Assembly: GCF_000317125.1 (NCBI RefSeq)
Contig: NC_019695.1
Location: forward strand, 2,716,336 to 2,780,335
Source: Chroococcidiopsis thermalis PCC 7203
Lineage (GTDB): Bacteria; Cyanobacteriota; Cyanobacteriia; Cyanobacteriales; Chroococcidiopsidaceae
Reading direction: 5' to 3'
Length of the DNA: 64,000 nt
In this document: one piece after another, positions 1 to 8,488 of the stretch
Numbering within the stretch: the first letter of the stretch is position 1
How the letters are laid out: every line of letters begins with the position of its first letter
The notes under the pieces: model-generated
The model's input: only the letters and a program-made list of their open reading frames with translations
Databases searched by the model: none
What the model was told of the DNA's origin: nothing
Translations under genes and position numbers: made by a program

Positions 1-247
1 CCCTGCTCTCTAATTTTCTGCTTGACTGCTGTTGAAAGTTAAGCGAAACTGACAAATAATTACTGTGCGAGTTCACTCTATTGCTAAATTTTGTTAACTT
101 TTTCATCTATATAATTCGATGGATGAAACATTATGTAGCAGTAGGGATATTAAGATAGGGGATCGCGTCGCTCAAAGCAAGCTATCCTGCCCAAATGCTG
201 GATATAAGTGTCAGATAACCTTAAAACCTGTTGTGTTGGCTAGAAGC

Positions 248-457
248 ATGGAAACCTTAGAATTTGTCATCTATCCCGATGGTCGCGTACAGGAAAAAGT
301 TACGGGGATCGTCGGTTCCTCCTGTACGGAAGTTACGGCAGCGCTGGAAGCAGAACTAGGGCAAACCATTAGCCAGCAGCCAACATCAGAATATTTTAAT
401 CAAGTTAATACACAAGCTGATGTCTCAATCGCTCAAGCATCGTTTAGCGAATGGTAG
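248..457 (+). CDS. DUF2997 family small protein
   Basis: A 69-residue protein that opens METLEFVIYPDGRVQEKV and matches the cyanobacterial/plastid-associated DUF2997 family; its biochemical function is unknown. The reading frame is open back to an ATG at 119, but the added residues are not family-like, so the internal ATG at 248 is chosen. A TATAAT-like hexamer at 110-115 would give a leader of about 125 nt. It is the first gene of a tight cluster with a DUF1257 protein and a ferredoxin, an arrangement usual in cyanobacteria and suggestive of a shared redox-linked role. Family assignment is fairly sure; the role is inference from neighbours. Confidence 0.8.
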   Translation: METLEFVIYPDGRVQEKVTGIVGSSCTEVTAALEAELGQTISQQPTSEYFNQVNTQADVSIAQASFSEW

Positions 458-509
458 CTTTTTTATTTAGTTATTGACCTTAGTTAATTTACGACGATCT
501 AGAAACACC

Positions 510-896
510 ATGTCACACTTTAGCCAAATCAAAACTCAAATCCGCAATTTAACATCCTTGCAAGCAGCTCTCACCGATATGGGAGTTGATTGGAAATCTG
601 GATCTCGGCAAGTCCGAGGCTATCAGGGACAAACGCGGAATGCCGAAGTGACAATCGAGCAAGATAACGGTTACGATGTAGGGTTTAGTTGGAATGGCAA
701 AGAGTACGAACTCGTCGCCGATATGCAATATTGGCAGCAACCTTTATCAGTAGAAGGTTTCTTGCGCCAAGTGACGCAGCGTTATGCGTACCACACCGTA
801 GTTAACGAAACAGCAAGACAAGGCTTTCAAGTCACCGAACAACAGAAAAACTCAGATGGCTCGATCAGACTGTTAGTACAGCGCTGGAGTGGCTGA
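510..896 (+). CDS. DUF1257 (Ycf35-like) protein
   Basis: A 128-residue soluble protein beginning MSHFSQIKTQIRN, the typical start of the DUF1257/Ycf35 family of cyanobacteria and red-algal plastids. The frame is open further upstream, but the ATG at 510 gives the conserved N-terminus. Family members are small alpha/beta proteins without assigned catalysis. The stop TGA overlaps the ferredoxin start by one base (TGATG at 894-898), so the two are probably translationally coupled. I see no signal peptide or membrane segment. The function is not known, and linkage to the ferredoxin hints at an electron-transfer or assembly partner. Confidence 0.85.
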   Translation: MSHFSQIKTQIRNLTSLQAALTDMGVDWKSGSRQVRGYQGQTRNAEVTIEQDNGYDVGFSWNGKEYELVADMQYWQQPLSVEGFLRQVTQRYAYHTVVNETARQGFQVTEQQKNSDGSIRLLVQRWSG

Positions 897-1357
897 TGGA
901 CGATCTTGGCACATCGAATCATTCCGACACGGGGCGATCGCACCTAGAACCCGAGTTGGGAGGGAATCTCCGCGACGCTGCCAATCGTTCTGGACTAGAG
1001 CCAGAATTGGGCGGTGTTACCCGGCAAAAGGGTGTATACGTTGACGAAATCACTTGTATTGGGTGCAAGCACTGCGCTCACGTCGCTCGCAACACCTTTT
1101 ACATCGAACCAGATTACGGTCGCTCTCGCGTCGTCCGTCAAGATGGTGACGTGGAGGAACTGATCCAAGAGGCGATCGATACTTGTCCGGTAGATTGCAT
1201 CCACTGGGTCGATTACACTGAGTTAAAGCGGCTAGAACAAGACAGACAATATCAAGTCATTCCCCCAGTTGTAGGATATCCCGTCGAGGGGGCTGTGGCT
1301 GCTGCCCAAAAGCGCCGTCGCAAGCAACAGTTAACCCGCAAAAAAGCTAAGTATTAA
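896..1357 (+). CDS. 4Fe-4S-type ferredoxin with N-terminal extension
   Basis: A 153-residue protein with a single ferredoxin-like centre. It has the ligands CIGCKHC near residues 54-60 and a later CPVDCIHW near 99-106, the pattern of cyanobacterial ferredoxins linked to DUF1257. The first ~40 residues hold two similar segments (LEPELGG at about residues 17 and 34), an unusual repeated extension. The C-terminus is very basic (AAQKRRRKQQ and on). It probably carries low-potential electrons in the cytoplasm, with the partner unknown. It overlaps the upstream gene by one base and is followed by a clear intrinsic terminator, so it ends the operon. Confidence 0.88.
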   Translation: MDDLGTSNHSDTGRSHLEPELGGNLRDAANRSGLEPELGGVTRQKGVYVDEITCIGCKHCAHVARNTFYIEPDYGRSRVVRQDGDVEELIQEAIDTCPVDCIHWVDYTELKRLEQDRQYQVIPPVVGYPVEGAVAAAQKRRRKQQLTRKKAKY

Positions 1358-1384
1358 TATATCCAAACAGGCGATCGCTAACTG

Positions 1385-1416
1385 AGGAGATTGGATTGCA
1401 CAGTCTCCTTATTTTT
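1385..1416 (+). terminator. Rho-independent terminator of the ferredoxin operon
   Basis: A 9-bp stem (AGGAGATTG at 1385-1393 pairing with CAGTCTCCT at 1401-1409, one G-T pair) with a 7-nt loop is followed by TATTTTT. It lies 28 bp after the ferredoxin stop codon. Confidence 0.8.
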
Positions 1417-1422
1417 ATCTCA

Positions 1423-1470
1423 GTAGAGACGTTATATGTTCTGTAGAGGCGTTACATGTAACGTCCCTAC
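1423..1470. repeat. Dispersed palindromic repeat (GTAGAGGCGTTACAT type)
   Basis: The segment 1443-1470 is an imperfect palindrome: GTAGAGGCGTTACAT against GTAGGGACGTTACAT on the other strand, with two mismatches. A partial GTAGAGACGTTATAT copy precedes it at 1423. Such elements are common in intergenic DNA of large cyanobacterial genomes. Here it lies between convergent genes and may add transcription termination. Confidence 0.65.
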
Positions 1471-1498
1471 ACTAAATAACTGATAACTAACTACTGAT

Positions 1499-3016
1499 TT
1501 AGTTTTGCTCCAGAAAAGACTGAACTTTCCCGTCAGCGCCGAGTATGACTCTAACTCTAGGTGTTTCGCCTTGGGGGTTAGCGGAGACAAAGGGTTCGCC
1601 GATTAAAGGTAAACCAGAACTCTCGATGTAGTTTCTAGCTGCTTTGCCTAAAGGTTCGATCCGCTGCACCGAGCCGTCTACATCTAGGACAATACTGTAT
1701 TCTAACGGTTCGCTGAGTCCAGAGGGGGGCTGCCAACGCTGTTGGAAGTATTCTCTGACTTCATTAACTTGCGGCGTAGGGGCAAAAGCTGCCGCTTGGG
1801 GTGCTTGTCGTGACGGTTTAGCTGGCGGCTCCTCAACTGGCTTACCTTCTAAAGCTGCTCTGATCCTTTCTCTGGGTGTCAAGCCTTCTACTGATGGCGG
1901 CGGAGCTGGATTGCTGGGTGGTGCGGCAGGAACATCGATTGTTGGTGGAGTCTGAGCCGAGCGATTGGGGGTGGGAGGACTGGGAAGGTTATTGTTGGTA
2001 GTAATTCCTGGTAAGGTAGCAATGCTACCTGGTTGCACGGCAGGCTGATTAGCTGGTTGATTAGCCGATGACTTGGGTGTTTGAGTAGAACCAGATGGTG
2101 CTTGAGCAATACCAGGTAGGGGGCTAACTCCAGCGTTAGGCGGTGCAGGTGGGGCAGTGGTTGTAAAGGGTGGCGTGGTTGGCGCGGTAGGCAGGGGAGT
2201 GTCTGACAGCGGTGAGGGAATTGGCGAACTCCCCACAGTTGGCGTATTTGGTAAATTTCCTAAAGTTGGGCTTGTCGTCGGCGATGGGAGATCGCTTGTG
2301 GGTGGCACAGACGGTACAGCCTCTGGAGATAGGGTGGGCGAGGGAGAAGGCTGTTGTGGCGGACGACTGGCTGTTTGTGGCTCGTCAGAACGGTTGAGCA
2401 GATGTACGAGTCCTGCGGTTAAACCTACTCCTACCAGCAGTACGGCTGCTATTCCCGCCCAAGCTGTAGAAGGAGTAGTAGCAAAACGAGTCGGGCTATT
2501 AAAGTTGACTGGGACAGCTAAAACGTCAGCAGCATATTCATCTAAAGCGTTTGCTAGATCGAATAGTTGCGTCATGCTCAAAGGAATGAATTGCCCCGTA
2601 CTAGGAGTTGCTAAAGCTCCTAAAAACAAATTATGGGATAATCCTTCACCAGGTTGAATGTATATTCCTCCTGCTGGAGCTGGTGCAGGCGTGCTAGAGG
2701 AATCTAATTCTGCCGGTAGGGTGGGCGTATTGGCAGCATCTTCTACCAACAAAGCATTGAATCGGTCTGGCGATGAAGCGAGAACTCTCTGCACGTAGTT
2801 TTTGACAACTTCATGCAATTCTACGAGAGAATGGCGATCGCCCTGAATGCGAATTTGCTCTGCTTCTGGTAGTTGGGAGTCATGAAAGCGCACCTCGAAC
2901 TGAATTGGTGCATTCATTGATTTAGCACCCCGATCCGATCCTGGCGTGCGCTCGGTAACCTGTAACGTACAAGAAGCTTGCGTATACTTTTTTATAATCG
3001 GTTCTGACAGAGACAT
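1499..3016 (-). CDS. DUF4335 membrane-anchored protein
   Basis: A 505-residue protein. The N-terminal portion (KYTQASCTLQV, then an acidic globular region to about residue 170) is DUF4335-like. A hydrophobic helix around residues 175-200 (AAVLLVGVGLTAGLVHLL) is followed by ~200 residues rich in Pro, Ser and Thr, then a compact C-terminal domain from about residue 420. The frame is open back to 3301, but that stretch is only the translated GGGGACAAG repeat (Val-Pro-Leu repeated), so the ATG at 3016 is chosen. It lies just downstream of its usual partner DUF3038. Function unknown; the layout suggests an envelope-spanning linker. Confidence 0.8.
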   Translation of the reverse strand: MSLSEPIIKKYTQASCTLQVTERTPGSDRGAKSMNAPIQFEVRFHDSQLPEAEQIRIQGDRHSLVELHEVVKNYVQRVLASSPDRFNALLVEDAANTPTLPAELDSSSTPAPAPAGGIYIQPGEGLSHNLFLGALATPSTGQFIPLSMTQLFDLANALDEYAADVLAVPVNFNSPTRFATTPSTAWAGIAAVLLVGVGLTAGLVHLLNRSDEPQTASRPPQQPSPSPTLSPEAVPSVPPTSDLPSPTTSPTLGNLPNTPTVGSSPIPSPLSDTPLPTAPTTPPFTTTAPPAPPNAGVSPLPGIAQAPSGSTQTPKSSANQPANQPAVQPGSIATLPGITTNNNLPSPPTPNRSAQTPPTIDVPAAPPSNPAPPPSVEGLTPRERIRAALEGKPVEEPPAKPSRQAPQAAAFAPTPQVNEVREYFQQRWQPPSGLSEPLEYSIVLDVDGSVQRIEPLGKAARNYIESSGLPLIGEPFVSANPQGETPRVRVILGADGKVQSFLEQN

Positions 3017-3020
3017 AAGC

Positions 3021-3215
3021 GAAAATGAGGGAGTAGGGAGTAGGGAGTAGGGAGCAGGGAGTGAGGGGACAAGGGGGACAAGGGGGACAAGGGGGACAAG
3101 GGGGACAAGGGGGACAAGGGGGACAAGGGGGACAAGGGGGACAAGGGGGACAAGGGGGACCCCACGACCGAAGGGAGTGGGGATTAGGGGGCAAAGGGGG
3201 ACAAGGGAGAAATTA
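3021..3215. repeat. Composite heptamer/nonamer tandem repeat
   Basis: Heptamers of the GGGAGTA/GGGAGCA type run from about 3028 to 3062. Ten perfect 9-bp units ACAAGGGGG fill 3069-3158, and degenerate units follow to about 3210. The array lies in the gap between the DUF3038 and DUF4335 genes, immediately upstream of the latter, so it forms the 5' leader of DUF4335 or a spacer in a two-gene transcript. The same two modules occur inside mutS2. Confidence 0.9.
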
Positions 3216-3267
3216 GTCACACACCACACCCTATCAACACGCACCACTCTTCTCCCCGACTCCCTAG

Positions 3268-3867
3268 TTACAATTGCGAACGATCGAGCAAAGTAAGCCA
3301 TAAGTGCCGATGACCGACAGCACCGCTATAAAATAACAGATCGACTAAGAGCTTGAAGCCTAATTGACTTAGCCAATTGGTTGATAAATGTTCGGCATCT
3401 TCCATGCGCTCTTGATAGAGATTGCTAAAACTATCGATGTAGTCGCCCAACACGCCGATTTTATGAGGAACTTCTCGATTGGCGATCGCCTGCTCTAATA
3501 ACATGACGGCGCGGCGAATTTGAGTCTGATATTGTTTGGCTAGGTGACAAATAATTAAAACTAGCGATCGCGCTTCTTCTATATCTAATTTTTTCCTACC
3601 CCCATCACCTTTACGTAAAGGATTTGATTGCCTCAAGCGCCATAACGCCACCCGATCGGGGATTTTTGTTGCCAAATTTAATTCTTCTGCTGCCGATAAC
3701 ATTGCCTCAGAACCAATACCTACTAAAGCTTCTAGCGCCAACAATATCAGATCGAGTTGAGCTTTGATATTGTTGAGCTGCACGGGTGCAGGCTCGGCGC
3801 GAGTGAGATCGTTCCACTTAGTACTTTGATTGGGAGATTGGGCGCTAGAGTGCATAGTCTTCAGCAT
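3268..3867 (-). CDS. DUF3038 family protein
   Basis: A 199-residue, mostly helical soluble protein of the cyanobacterial DUF3038 family, recognised from segments such as LLALEALVGIGSEAML and LSQLGFKLLVDLLFYSG and from its fixed position beside DUF4335. No catalytic motif, signal peptide or membrane segment is visible. ATG starts exist at residues 1 and 5, and the first is kept. It is transcribed towards DUF4335 across the tandem-repeat gap. Function unknown. The 159 bp separating it from the divergent end of mutS2 hold nothing I can identify. Confidence 0.8.
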   Translation of the reverse strand: MLKTMHSSAQSPNQSTKWNDLTRAEPAPVQLNNIKAQLDLILLALEALVGIGSEAMLSAAEELNLATKIPDRVALWRLRQSNPLRKGDGGRKKLDIEEARSLVLIICHLAKQYQTQIRRAVMLLEQAIANREVPHKIGVLGDYIDSFSNLYQERMEDAEHLSTNWLSQLGFKLLVDLLFYSGAVGHRHLWLTLLDRSQL

Positions 3868-4026
3868 AGGTGGTACGACTAAGATACACTGAGCTGTTAC
3901 CCAATTTGAAACCGTGTTTCTTTGGTTTTGGCTTGTTTTCTCCAGCTAGCAACAAATTTGCCGCTCAAGCAGCTCAGGTTCTGAAATTTTGCTCAGTCAA
4001 TTTTTACCACATCCTACACGTTGACG

Positions 4027-6651
4027 CTACCGCAAAAAAGCTACTGTCACCCCAGAGCCACCATCTTCAGGAGCCGCAGCCTCGAAGCGACTTACCATAG
4101 GATGCTGTTGCAAAAAATTGTGAACTCCTTGTCTCAGTTTCCCCGTACCGTGACCGTGGATAATCCATATTGTTCCAGACGCTTCGGAGATCGCCTTATC
4201 TAGCACGATCTCTGCATCAGCCACCCGACTACCTCGAATATCGAAGGTATTTTGAGAAGTCCTGATTGTGGGGGAGTCGGGTGAGTGGCTAGTGGCTGGT
4301 GGCTGGTGGCTAGAATGGCTTCCTTGTCCCCCTTGTCTTCCTTGTCCCCCTTGTTTCCTCTCTTGGAAATTGGCTTTTTTCCCATCCAGCGATTCAATGT
4401 CTTCTAACTTGACGGTCATTTTCATCAGTCCGAAGCGGACGATTAATTCGCCGTCATCGTTAGGTTCGTTCAAAACTTCTGCGGTTTGCCCTAAACGGGG
4501 AATGCGAATGCGATCGCCTGCTTTGGGGCGAAATTCAGCTTTGGGCTTGGGTGTGGGAGGAGTATGTTGTTGGGCAAACCGATCGATCGCCACCGTCGCT
4601 TGCTGTGCGGCTTGAGCTGTAGGAGTTCCTTGCTGCAACTTGCGAATCACCTGAGCAATTTCCGCTTTAGCTTGGGCGATCGCCTGTTGAATTGCTTGTT
4701 CTTGAGAGGCACGTAATTCTCGTTCTCGCGCGTCTAGCTGAGCAGTCCGTTCCGAGAGTTGACGATACAATCGCTCTGTTTGTTGTAATAACTGTTGGGC
4801 TTGAGCGGCTTTCGTTTCTTGTTGTCGCCGTTGGGCTTCAAGTCCGGCAATGACCTGGTTCACATCTTCCGTTGCTTCTCCTACCTGATGTTTTGCTTGC
4901 TCGATCACCTCTAGTTTTAATCCCAAACGAGCAGCGATCGCTAAAGCATTAGAGCGACCTGGAATCCCCCACAACAAGCGATAAGTAGGCGATAAAGTTT
5001 CCTCATTAAATTCCACCGAGGCATTTTCAAACCGCTCGTCTTGATATTTCAACGCTTTCAATTCGCCAAAGTGAGTTGTCGCCATACTCAGCTCGGCATT
5101 ATCGGCAAGGTGACGCAAAAGGGCGATCGCCAAAGCACTGCCCTCGACTGGATCGGTTCCCGCGCCGACTTCGTCGAGTAGAACAAGTGAGTAGCTAGTG
5201 GCTGGTGGCTGGTGACTAGTGGCTAGAATTTCTCCCTTGTCTCCCTTGTCTCCCTTGTCTCCCTTGTCTCCCTTGTCTCCCTTGTCTCCCTTGTCTCCCT
5301 TGTCTTCCTTGTCTTCCTTGTCTTCCTTGTCTCCCTTGTCTTCCTTGTCCCCTTCTCCCCTACTCCCTGCTCCCAGCTCGTCCCTGCTCCCTACTTCACC
5401 AATCGCCTCTAATATCCGGCTAATTCGTCGAATATGACCGGAAAAAGTAGACAAACTCTGCTGTAATGACTGTTCGTCGCCGATGTCTGCCAACACCATG
5501 TCAAACCAAGGAATTTCTACAGGTTCTTTGGCAGGAATAAATAACCCGACTTTTGCCATCAAAGCTGCTAAACCAAGAGTTTTCAGCGTTACCGTTTTCC
5601 CTCCAGTATTGGGTCCGGTGATCGTAATGACGCGAATGTGGGGCTGAACGATAATATCTACAGGAATGACTGGCTGCCCTTGTTCGTGCTGGTTTTGCCA
5701 TACGAGCAGGGGATGGCGCAATTGACGTAATGTTGTATTCTCCCCTTGGGAGCGATCGCAAAAGCGGGGTGGATTGGCTTGCAACCAGTAGCTATAACGA
5801 GCGCGGGCGCTGGCAAGGTCTATTATCGTTACAACCGCTAGCAAATTTTCTAAATCTGGCTTGACGGCTGCGACTTGCTCAGTCAGCCGTCTGCGAATCG
5901 CCTCTTCTTCTGCTTGCTCTCTGGCAATGTATTGTCGCAGTTGATTGCCTAAAGCCACGATCGCGTTTGGCTCTACATACAAAGTTGCTCCGCTCATGGA
6001 TGCATCGTGGACGATACCGGGAATTGCGTCTTTTTGCGGTGCTTTGACGGGAATAACGAAGCGATCGCCTCTTTGGGTGATAAGTTGTTCCTGTACGGCG
6101 TTGGCTTGGCGCTGCAAGATTCCTTGTAGGGTTTGGGTAATTCGTTGGCGCAATTGCCGCACGCGATCGCGAATCTCTGCTAATTTAGGGCTAGCGCGGT
6201 CTGCTACCTTACCCTGTTCGTCAATACAGTATAAAATATCCTGTTCTAATTCAGGATCGGTTTTGACAGTAGAGACTAATTCCTGTAAAACTGGCAAATC
6301 TTGCTGTTGGTCGATGCTGCGTCGTAACTGTCTCGTTCCGGTGAGAGTTGTGGCGATCGCGAGTAACTGCTCTGCGGTTAATATACCTTGTAATTCTGCT
6401 CGTTCTAAAGATTCGCCAATATCTTGAATTCCGGCAAACGACAACCCAGCACTCAGACGACTATCTAACTCGTAGACTTCTTTGGTTTGGTTCAACAATT
6501 CCTGACTTTTTGCCTGCGTGTCGGGAACGACCAAATTCCGAGCGGCGATCGCTCCTAGTTTAGTCGCCGTAAAAGTTGCCAAGTGCTGACACAAGCGCGA
6601 CCATTCTAATAGTTCTAACGTTTCTGATTGAATCAAAGCTTGGTGTTTCAA
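4027..6651 (-). CDS. mutS2: MutS2 family ATPase/endonuclease with two repeat-derived insertions
   Basis: 874 residues, longer than the usual ~780-800. Order: helical clamp domain, Walker A GPNTGGKTVT near residue 343, Walker B LVLLDEVGAGTDP near 488, coiled coil at about 590-680, and a C-terminal Smr domain with DIRGSRV and HGHGTGKLR. MutS2 suppresses recombination or handles collided ribosomes in other bacteria. Two segments are not family-like: residues ~418-487, with thirteen Gly/Glu-Asp-Lys triplets directly before Walker B, and residues ~765-790 before Smr. Both are in frame and translate the tandem repeats. No ATG fits the N-terminus: TTG at 6651 or TTG at 6636 (giving MIQSETLELLEW) starts it. 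Confidence 0.93.
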   Translation of the reverse strand: MKHQALIQSETLELLEWSRLCQHLATFTATKLGAIAARNLVVPDTQAKSQELLNQTKEVYELDSRLSAGLSFAGIQDIGESLERAELQGILTAEQLLAIATTLTGTRQLRRSIDQQQDLPVLQELVSTVKTDPELEQDILYCIDEQGKVADRASPKLAEIRDRVRQLRQRITQTLQGILQRQANAVQEQLITQRGDRFVIPVKAPQKDAIPGIVHDASMSGATLYVEPNAIVALGNQLRQYIAREQAEEEAIRRRLTEQVAAVKPDLENLLAVVTIIDLASARARYSYWLQANPPRFCDRSQGENTTLRQLRHPLLVWQNQHEQGQPVIPVDIIVQPHIRVITITGPNTGGKTVTLKTLGLAALMAKVGLFIPAKEPVEIPWFDMVLADIGDEQSLQQSLSTFSGHIRRISRILEAIGEVGSRDELGAGSRGEGDKEDKGDKEDKEDKEDKGDKGDKGDKGDKGDKGDKGDKGEILATSHQPPATSYSLVLLDEVGAGTDPVEGSALAIALLRHLADNAELSMATTHFGELKALKYQDERFENASVEFNEETLSPTYRLLWGIPGRSNALAIAARLGLKLEVIEQAKHQVGEATEDVNQVIAGLEAQRRQQETKAAQAQQLLQQTERLYRQLSERTAQLDARERELRASQEQAIQQAIAQAKAEIAQVIRKLQQGTPTAQAAQQATVAIDRFAQQHTPPTPKPKAEFRPKAGDRIRIPRLGQTAEVLNEPNDDGELIVRFGLMKMTVKLEDIESLDGKKANFQERKQGGQGRQGGQGSHSSHQPPATSHSPDSPTIRTSQNTFDIRGSRVADAEIVLDKAISEASGTIWIIHGHGTGKLRQGVHNFLQQHPMVSRFEAAAPEDGGSGVTVAFLR
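4281..4358. repeat. Composite repeat inside mutS2, Smr-proximal copy
   Basis: A GTGGCTGGTG-rich module (from 4281) leads via TAGAATGG into four degenerate 9-bp units of the CCTTGTCCC/CCTTGTCTT type at 4322-4357. It is read in frame by mutS2 as a Gly-Gln-Gly and Ser-His rich linker ahead of the Smr domain. Confidence 0.85.
5187..5399. repeat. Composite repeat inside mutS2, Walker B-proximal copy
   Basis: A GTGGCTGGTG-rich module (5187-5229) leads into thirteen consecutive 9-bp units (TCCCTTGTC or TTCCTTGTC, 5233-5349), then into heptamer-like TACTCCCTGCTCCC segments to about 5399. It is translated in frame as 13 Gly/Glu-Asp-Lys triplets plus flanks. Because the unit is nine bases, copy-number change would not shift the frame. 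Confidence 0.92.
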
Positions 6652-7180
6652 TTTTATTAAAAGGGAGCAGGGAGCAGGGATTAGAGGACAGAATTTATCT
6701 CAAGTAATTATTCTGTCTTTGATTTAAAACTTTTAGAGCGCAGAAATTAAAATAAAAGGCTTTTAGATATCAAATCTACGTTAAATTCAAGCAAAAGCTG
6801 AAAGCTATAGCTTTTTTGACCGGGTTCTGTGCGTGCGATCGCGAATTTTTTCGCTTTAGCTTAGTGTTGAATACATTTGAGCGAACAATACATTTTGACT
6901 TTAATTCCATTGTAGTACGCTCTCAGTCAGTCTCAATCGTACTAAAGCCTGAATTTCCCTACCTATTTGTAGTACTATCCCTCTTTTACTGAGCAGGGAG
7001 AGAGTACCTGGTTGCTGAGGGAGCATTCATCAAGTCGCAAGTCGCAATTACTAGCCACTGGTTCCACTATCCACTAGTCACTAGCCACGCACTCCTCACT
7101 AACAAAATTCCCCAACCTCTAACCAAACCCCTCGCGAATTTGGTACTCTAGCGAAATAGTTTGGGAACGGGTAAAGAAAC
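6652..7180. other. Gap between divergent mutS2 and guaB3
   Basis: 529 bp without a supported gene. It holds short relics of the heptamer family (GGGAGCAGGGAGCAGGG at about 6661) and of the ACTAGCCACT-type module (7048-7090). Otherwise it is AT-rich and presumably carries the promoters of both divergent genes. I could not assign convincing -35/-10 pairs. Confidence 0.6.
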
Positions 7181-8344
7181 GTGAATATTCAAATTGGACG
7201 TGGCAAAACCGCACGCCGCGCATACGGCATTGATGAAATTGCACTGGCTCCGGGGCAACGCACTATAGACCCCAGTTTAGCGGATACCAGCTGGCAGATT
7301 GGCGCGATCGAGCGAGAAATTCCCATTATTGCCAGTGCGATGGATGGAGTTGTCGATGTGCAGATGGCTGTACTGCTTTCCCAGTTAGGAGCTTTGGGCG
7401 TACTCAACTTAGAAGGTATTCAAACTCGCTACGCCGACCCAGAGCCAATTTTACAACGGATTGCCTCAGTAGGAACACATGAATTCGTGCCGCTGATGCA
7501 AGAATTGTATGCCGAACCAGTCAAACCAGAATTAATCGAGCAACGAATTAGGGAAATTAAACAGCAAGGTGGTATTGCTGCTGTTAGCGCGACTCCTGCT
7601 GGAGCGAGTAAATACGGTAGCGTTGTGGCAAAGGCTGGCGCAGATTTATTTTTTATTCAAGCTACTGTTGTTTCCACAGCTCACATAGCCCCATCTGAGT
7701 TTACCAACCTTGACTTGGCGAAATTTTGTCAAGAAATGCCCATGCCCGTCGTGTTGGGCAACTGCGTCACTTACGAAGTGACTTTAAGTTTAATGAAGGC
7801 AGGAGCAGCAGCAGTTTTAGTTGGGATTGGTCCTGGGGCGGCTTGTACTTCTCGCGGTGTTTTAGGTGTGGGTGTACCTCAAGCCACGGCGATCGCAGAT
7901 TGTGCCGCAGCAAGAGAAGATTATTATCAGGAAACCGGAAATTACGTACCAGTAATTGCCGATGGTGGCTTGATTACAGGTGGAGATATCTGTAAGTGTA
8001 TCGCCTGCGGTGCAGATGGCGTGATGATCGGTTCTCCCTTTGCTAGAGCCGCTGAAGCACCAGGTAAAGGCTTTCACTGGGGCATGGCAACCCCTAGCCC
8101 CGTGCTACCCCGTGGAACTCGAATTCGTGTCGGGACAACTGGCACTTGCGAACAAATTTTACGCGGACCCGCTCAACTCGATGACGGGACGCACAATTTC
8201 TTGGGCGCTTTAAAAACGAGCATGGGAACTTTGGGGGCAAAAGACATTCGCGAGATGCAACAAGTCGAAGTCGTAATAGCTCCTTCATTGCTCACAGAAG
8301 GCAAAGTCTATCAGAAGGCTCAGCAACTCGGTATGGGTAAGTAG
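7181..8344 (+). CDS. guaB3: GuaB3 family IMP dehydrogenase-related protein
   Basis: 387 residues with no CBS domains, the size of the GuaB3 branch of the IMPDH/GMP reductase superfamily found in cyanobacteria and actinobacteria. It shows the TIM-barrel start (IIASAMDGV), the active-site loop GPGAACTSRGVLG near residue 220 with its Cys, and the phosphate-binding VIADGGLITGGD followed by GADGVMIGSPF. Start is GTG at 7181. Members are expected to act in guanine nucleotide synthesis in the cytoplasm, although the exact reaction should be read with care. It is followed by yfr1 and trxA, a gene order known from cyanobacteria. Confidence 0.92.
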   Translation: MNIQIGRGKTARRAYGIDEIALAPGQRTIDPSLADTSWQIGAIEREIPIIASAMDGVVDVQMAVLLSQLGALGVLNLEGIQTRYADPEPILQRIASVGTHEFVPLMQELYAEPVKPELIEQRIREIKQQGGIAAVSATPAGASKYGSVVAKAGADLFFIQATVVSTAHIAPSEFTNLDLAKFCQEMPMPVVLGNCVTYEVTLSLMKAGAAAVLVGIGPGAACTSRGVLGVGVPQATAIADCAAAREDYYQETGNYVPVIADGGLITGGDICKCIACGADGVMIGSPFARAAEAPGKGFHWGMATPSPVLPRGTRIRVGTTGTCEQILRGPAQLDDGTHNFLGALKTSMGTLGAKDIREMQQVEVVIAPSLLTEGKVYQKAQQLGMGK

Positions 8345-8476
8345 GTGACAATCGTTTTGAGTATTGACTTGGAGACTTCTGACTTCACGCATAAGTAACT
8401 TTACTCAAACAAAAACAGTCGACTTAAAAATTTCCATAATCTTGCAAAGAGTACTGGAAAAAATAAAACAGTCGCC

Positions 8477-8482
8477 TACAAT
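8477..8482 (+). promoter_or_regulatory. -10 element of yfr1
   Basis: TACAAT stands about 7 bp before the predicted 5' end of the small RNA. No good -35 hexamer is visible at the usual spacing, only CTGGAA near 8454. Confidence 0.55.
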
Positions 8483-8488
8483 AGAGGA

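Noticed and set aside
2157-2657. Plus-strand frame inside the DUF4335 gene
   Set aside because: A shadow of the Pro/Ser/Thr-rich region on the other strand, Gly/Val-rich by reverse translation.
5219-5437. Plus-strand Ser-Pro-Leu repeat frame, and CRISPR-like look of the nonamers
   Set aside because: Direct 9-bp units have no spacers, and the frame is the reverse of the mutS2 insertion.
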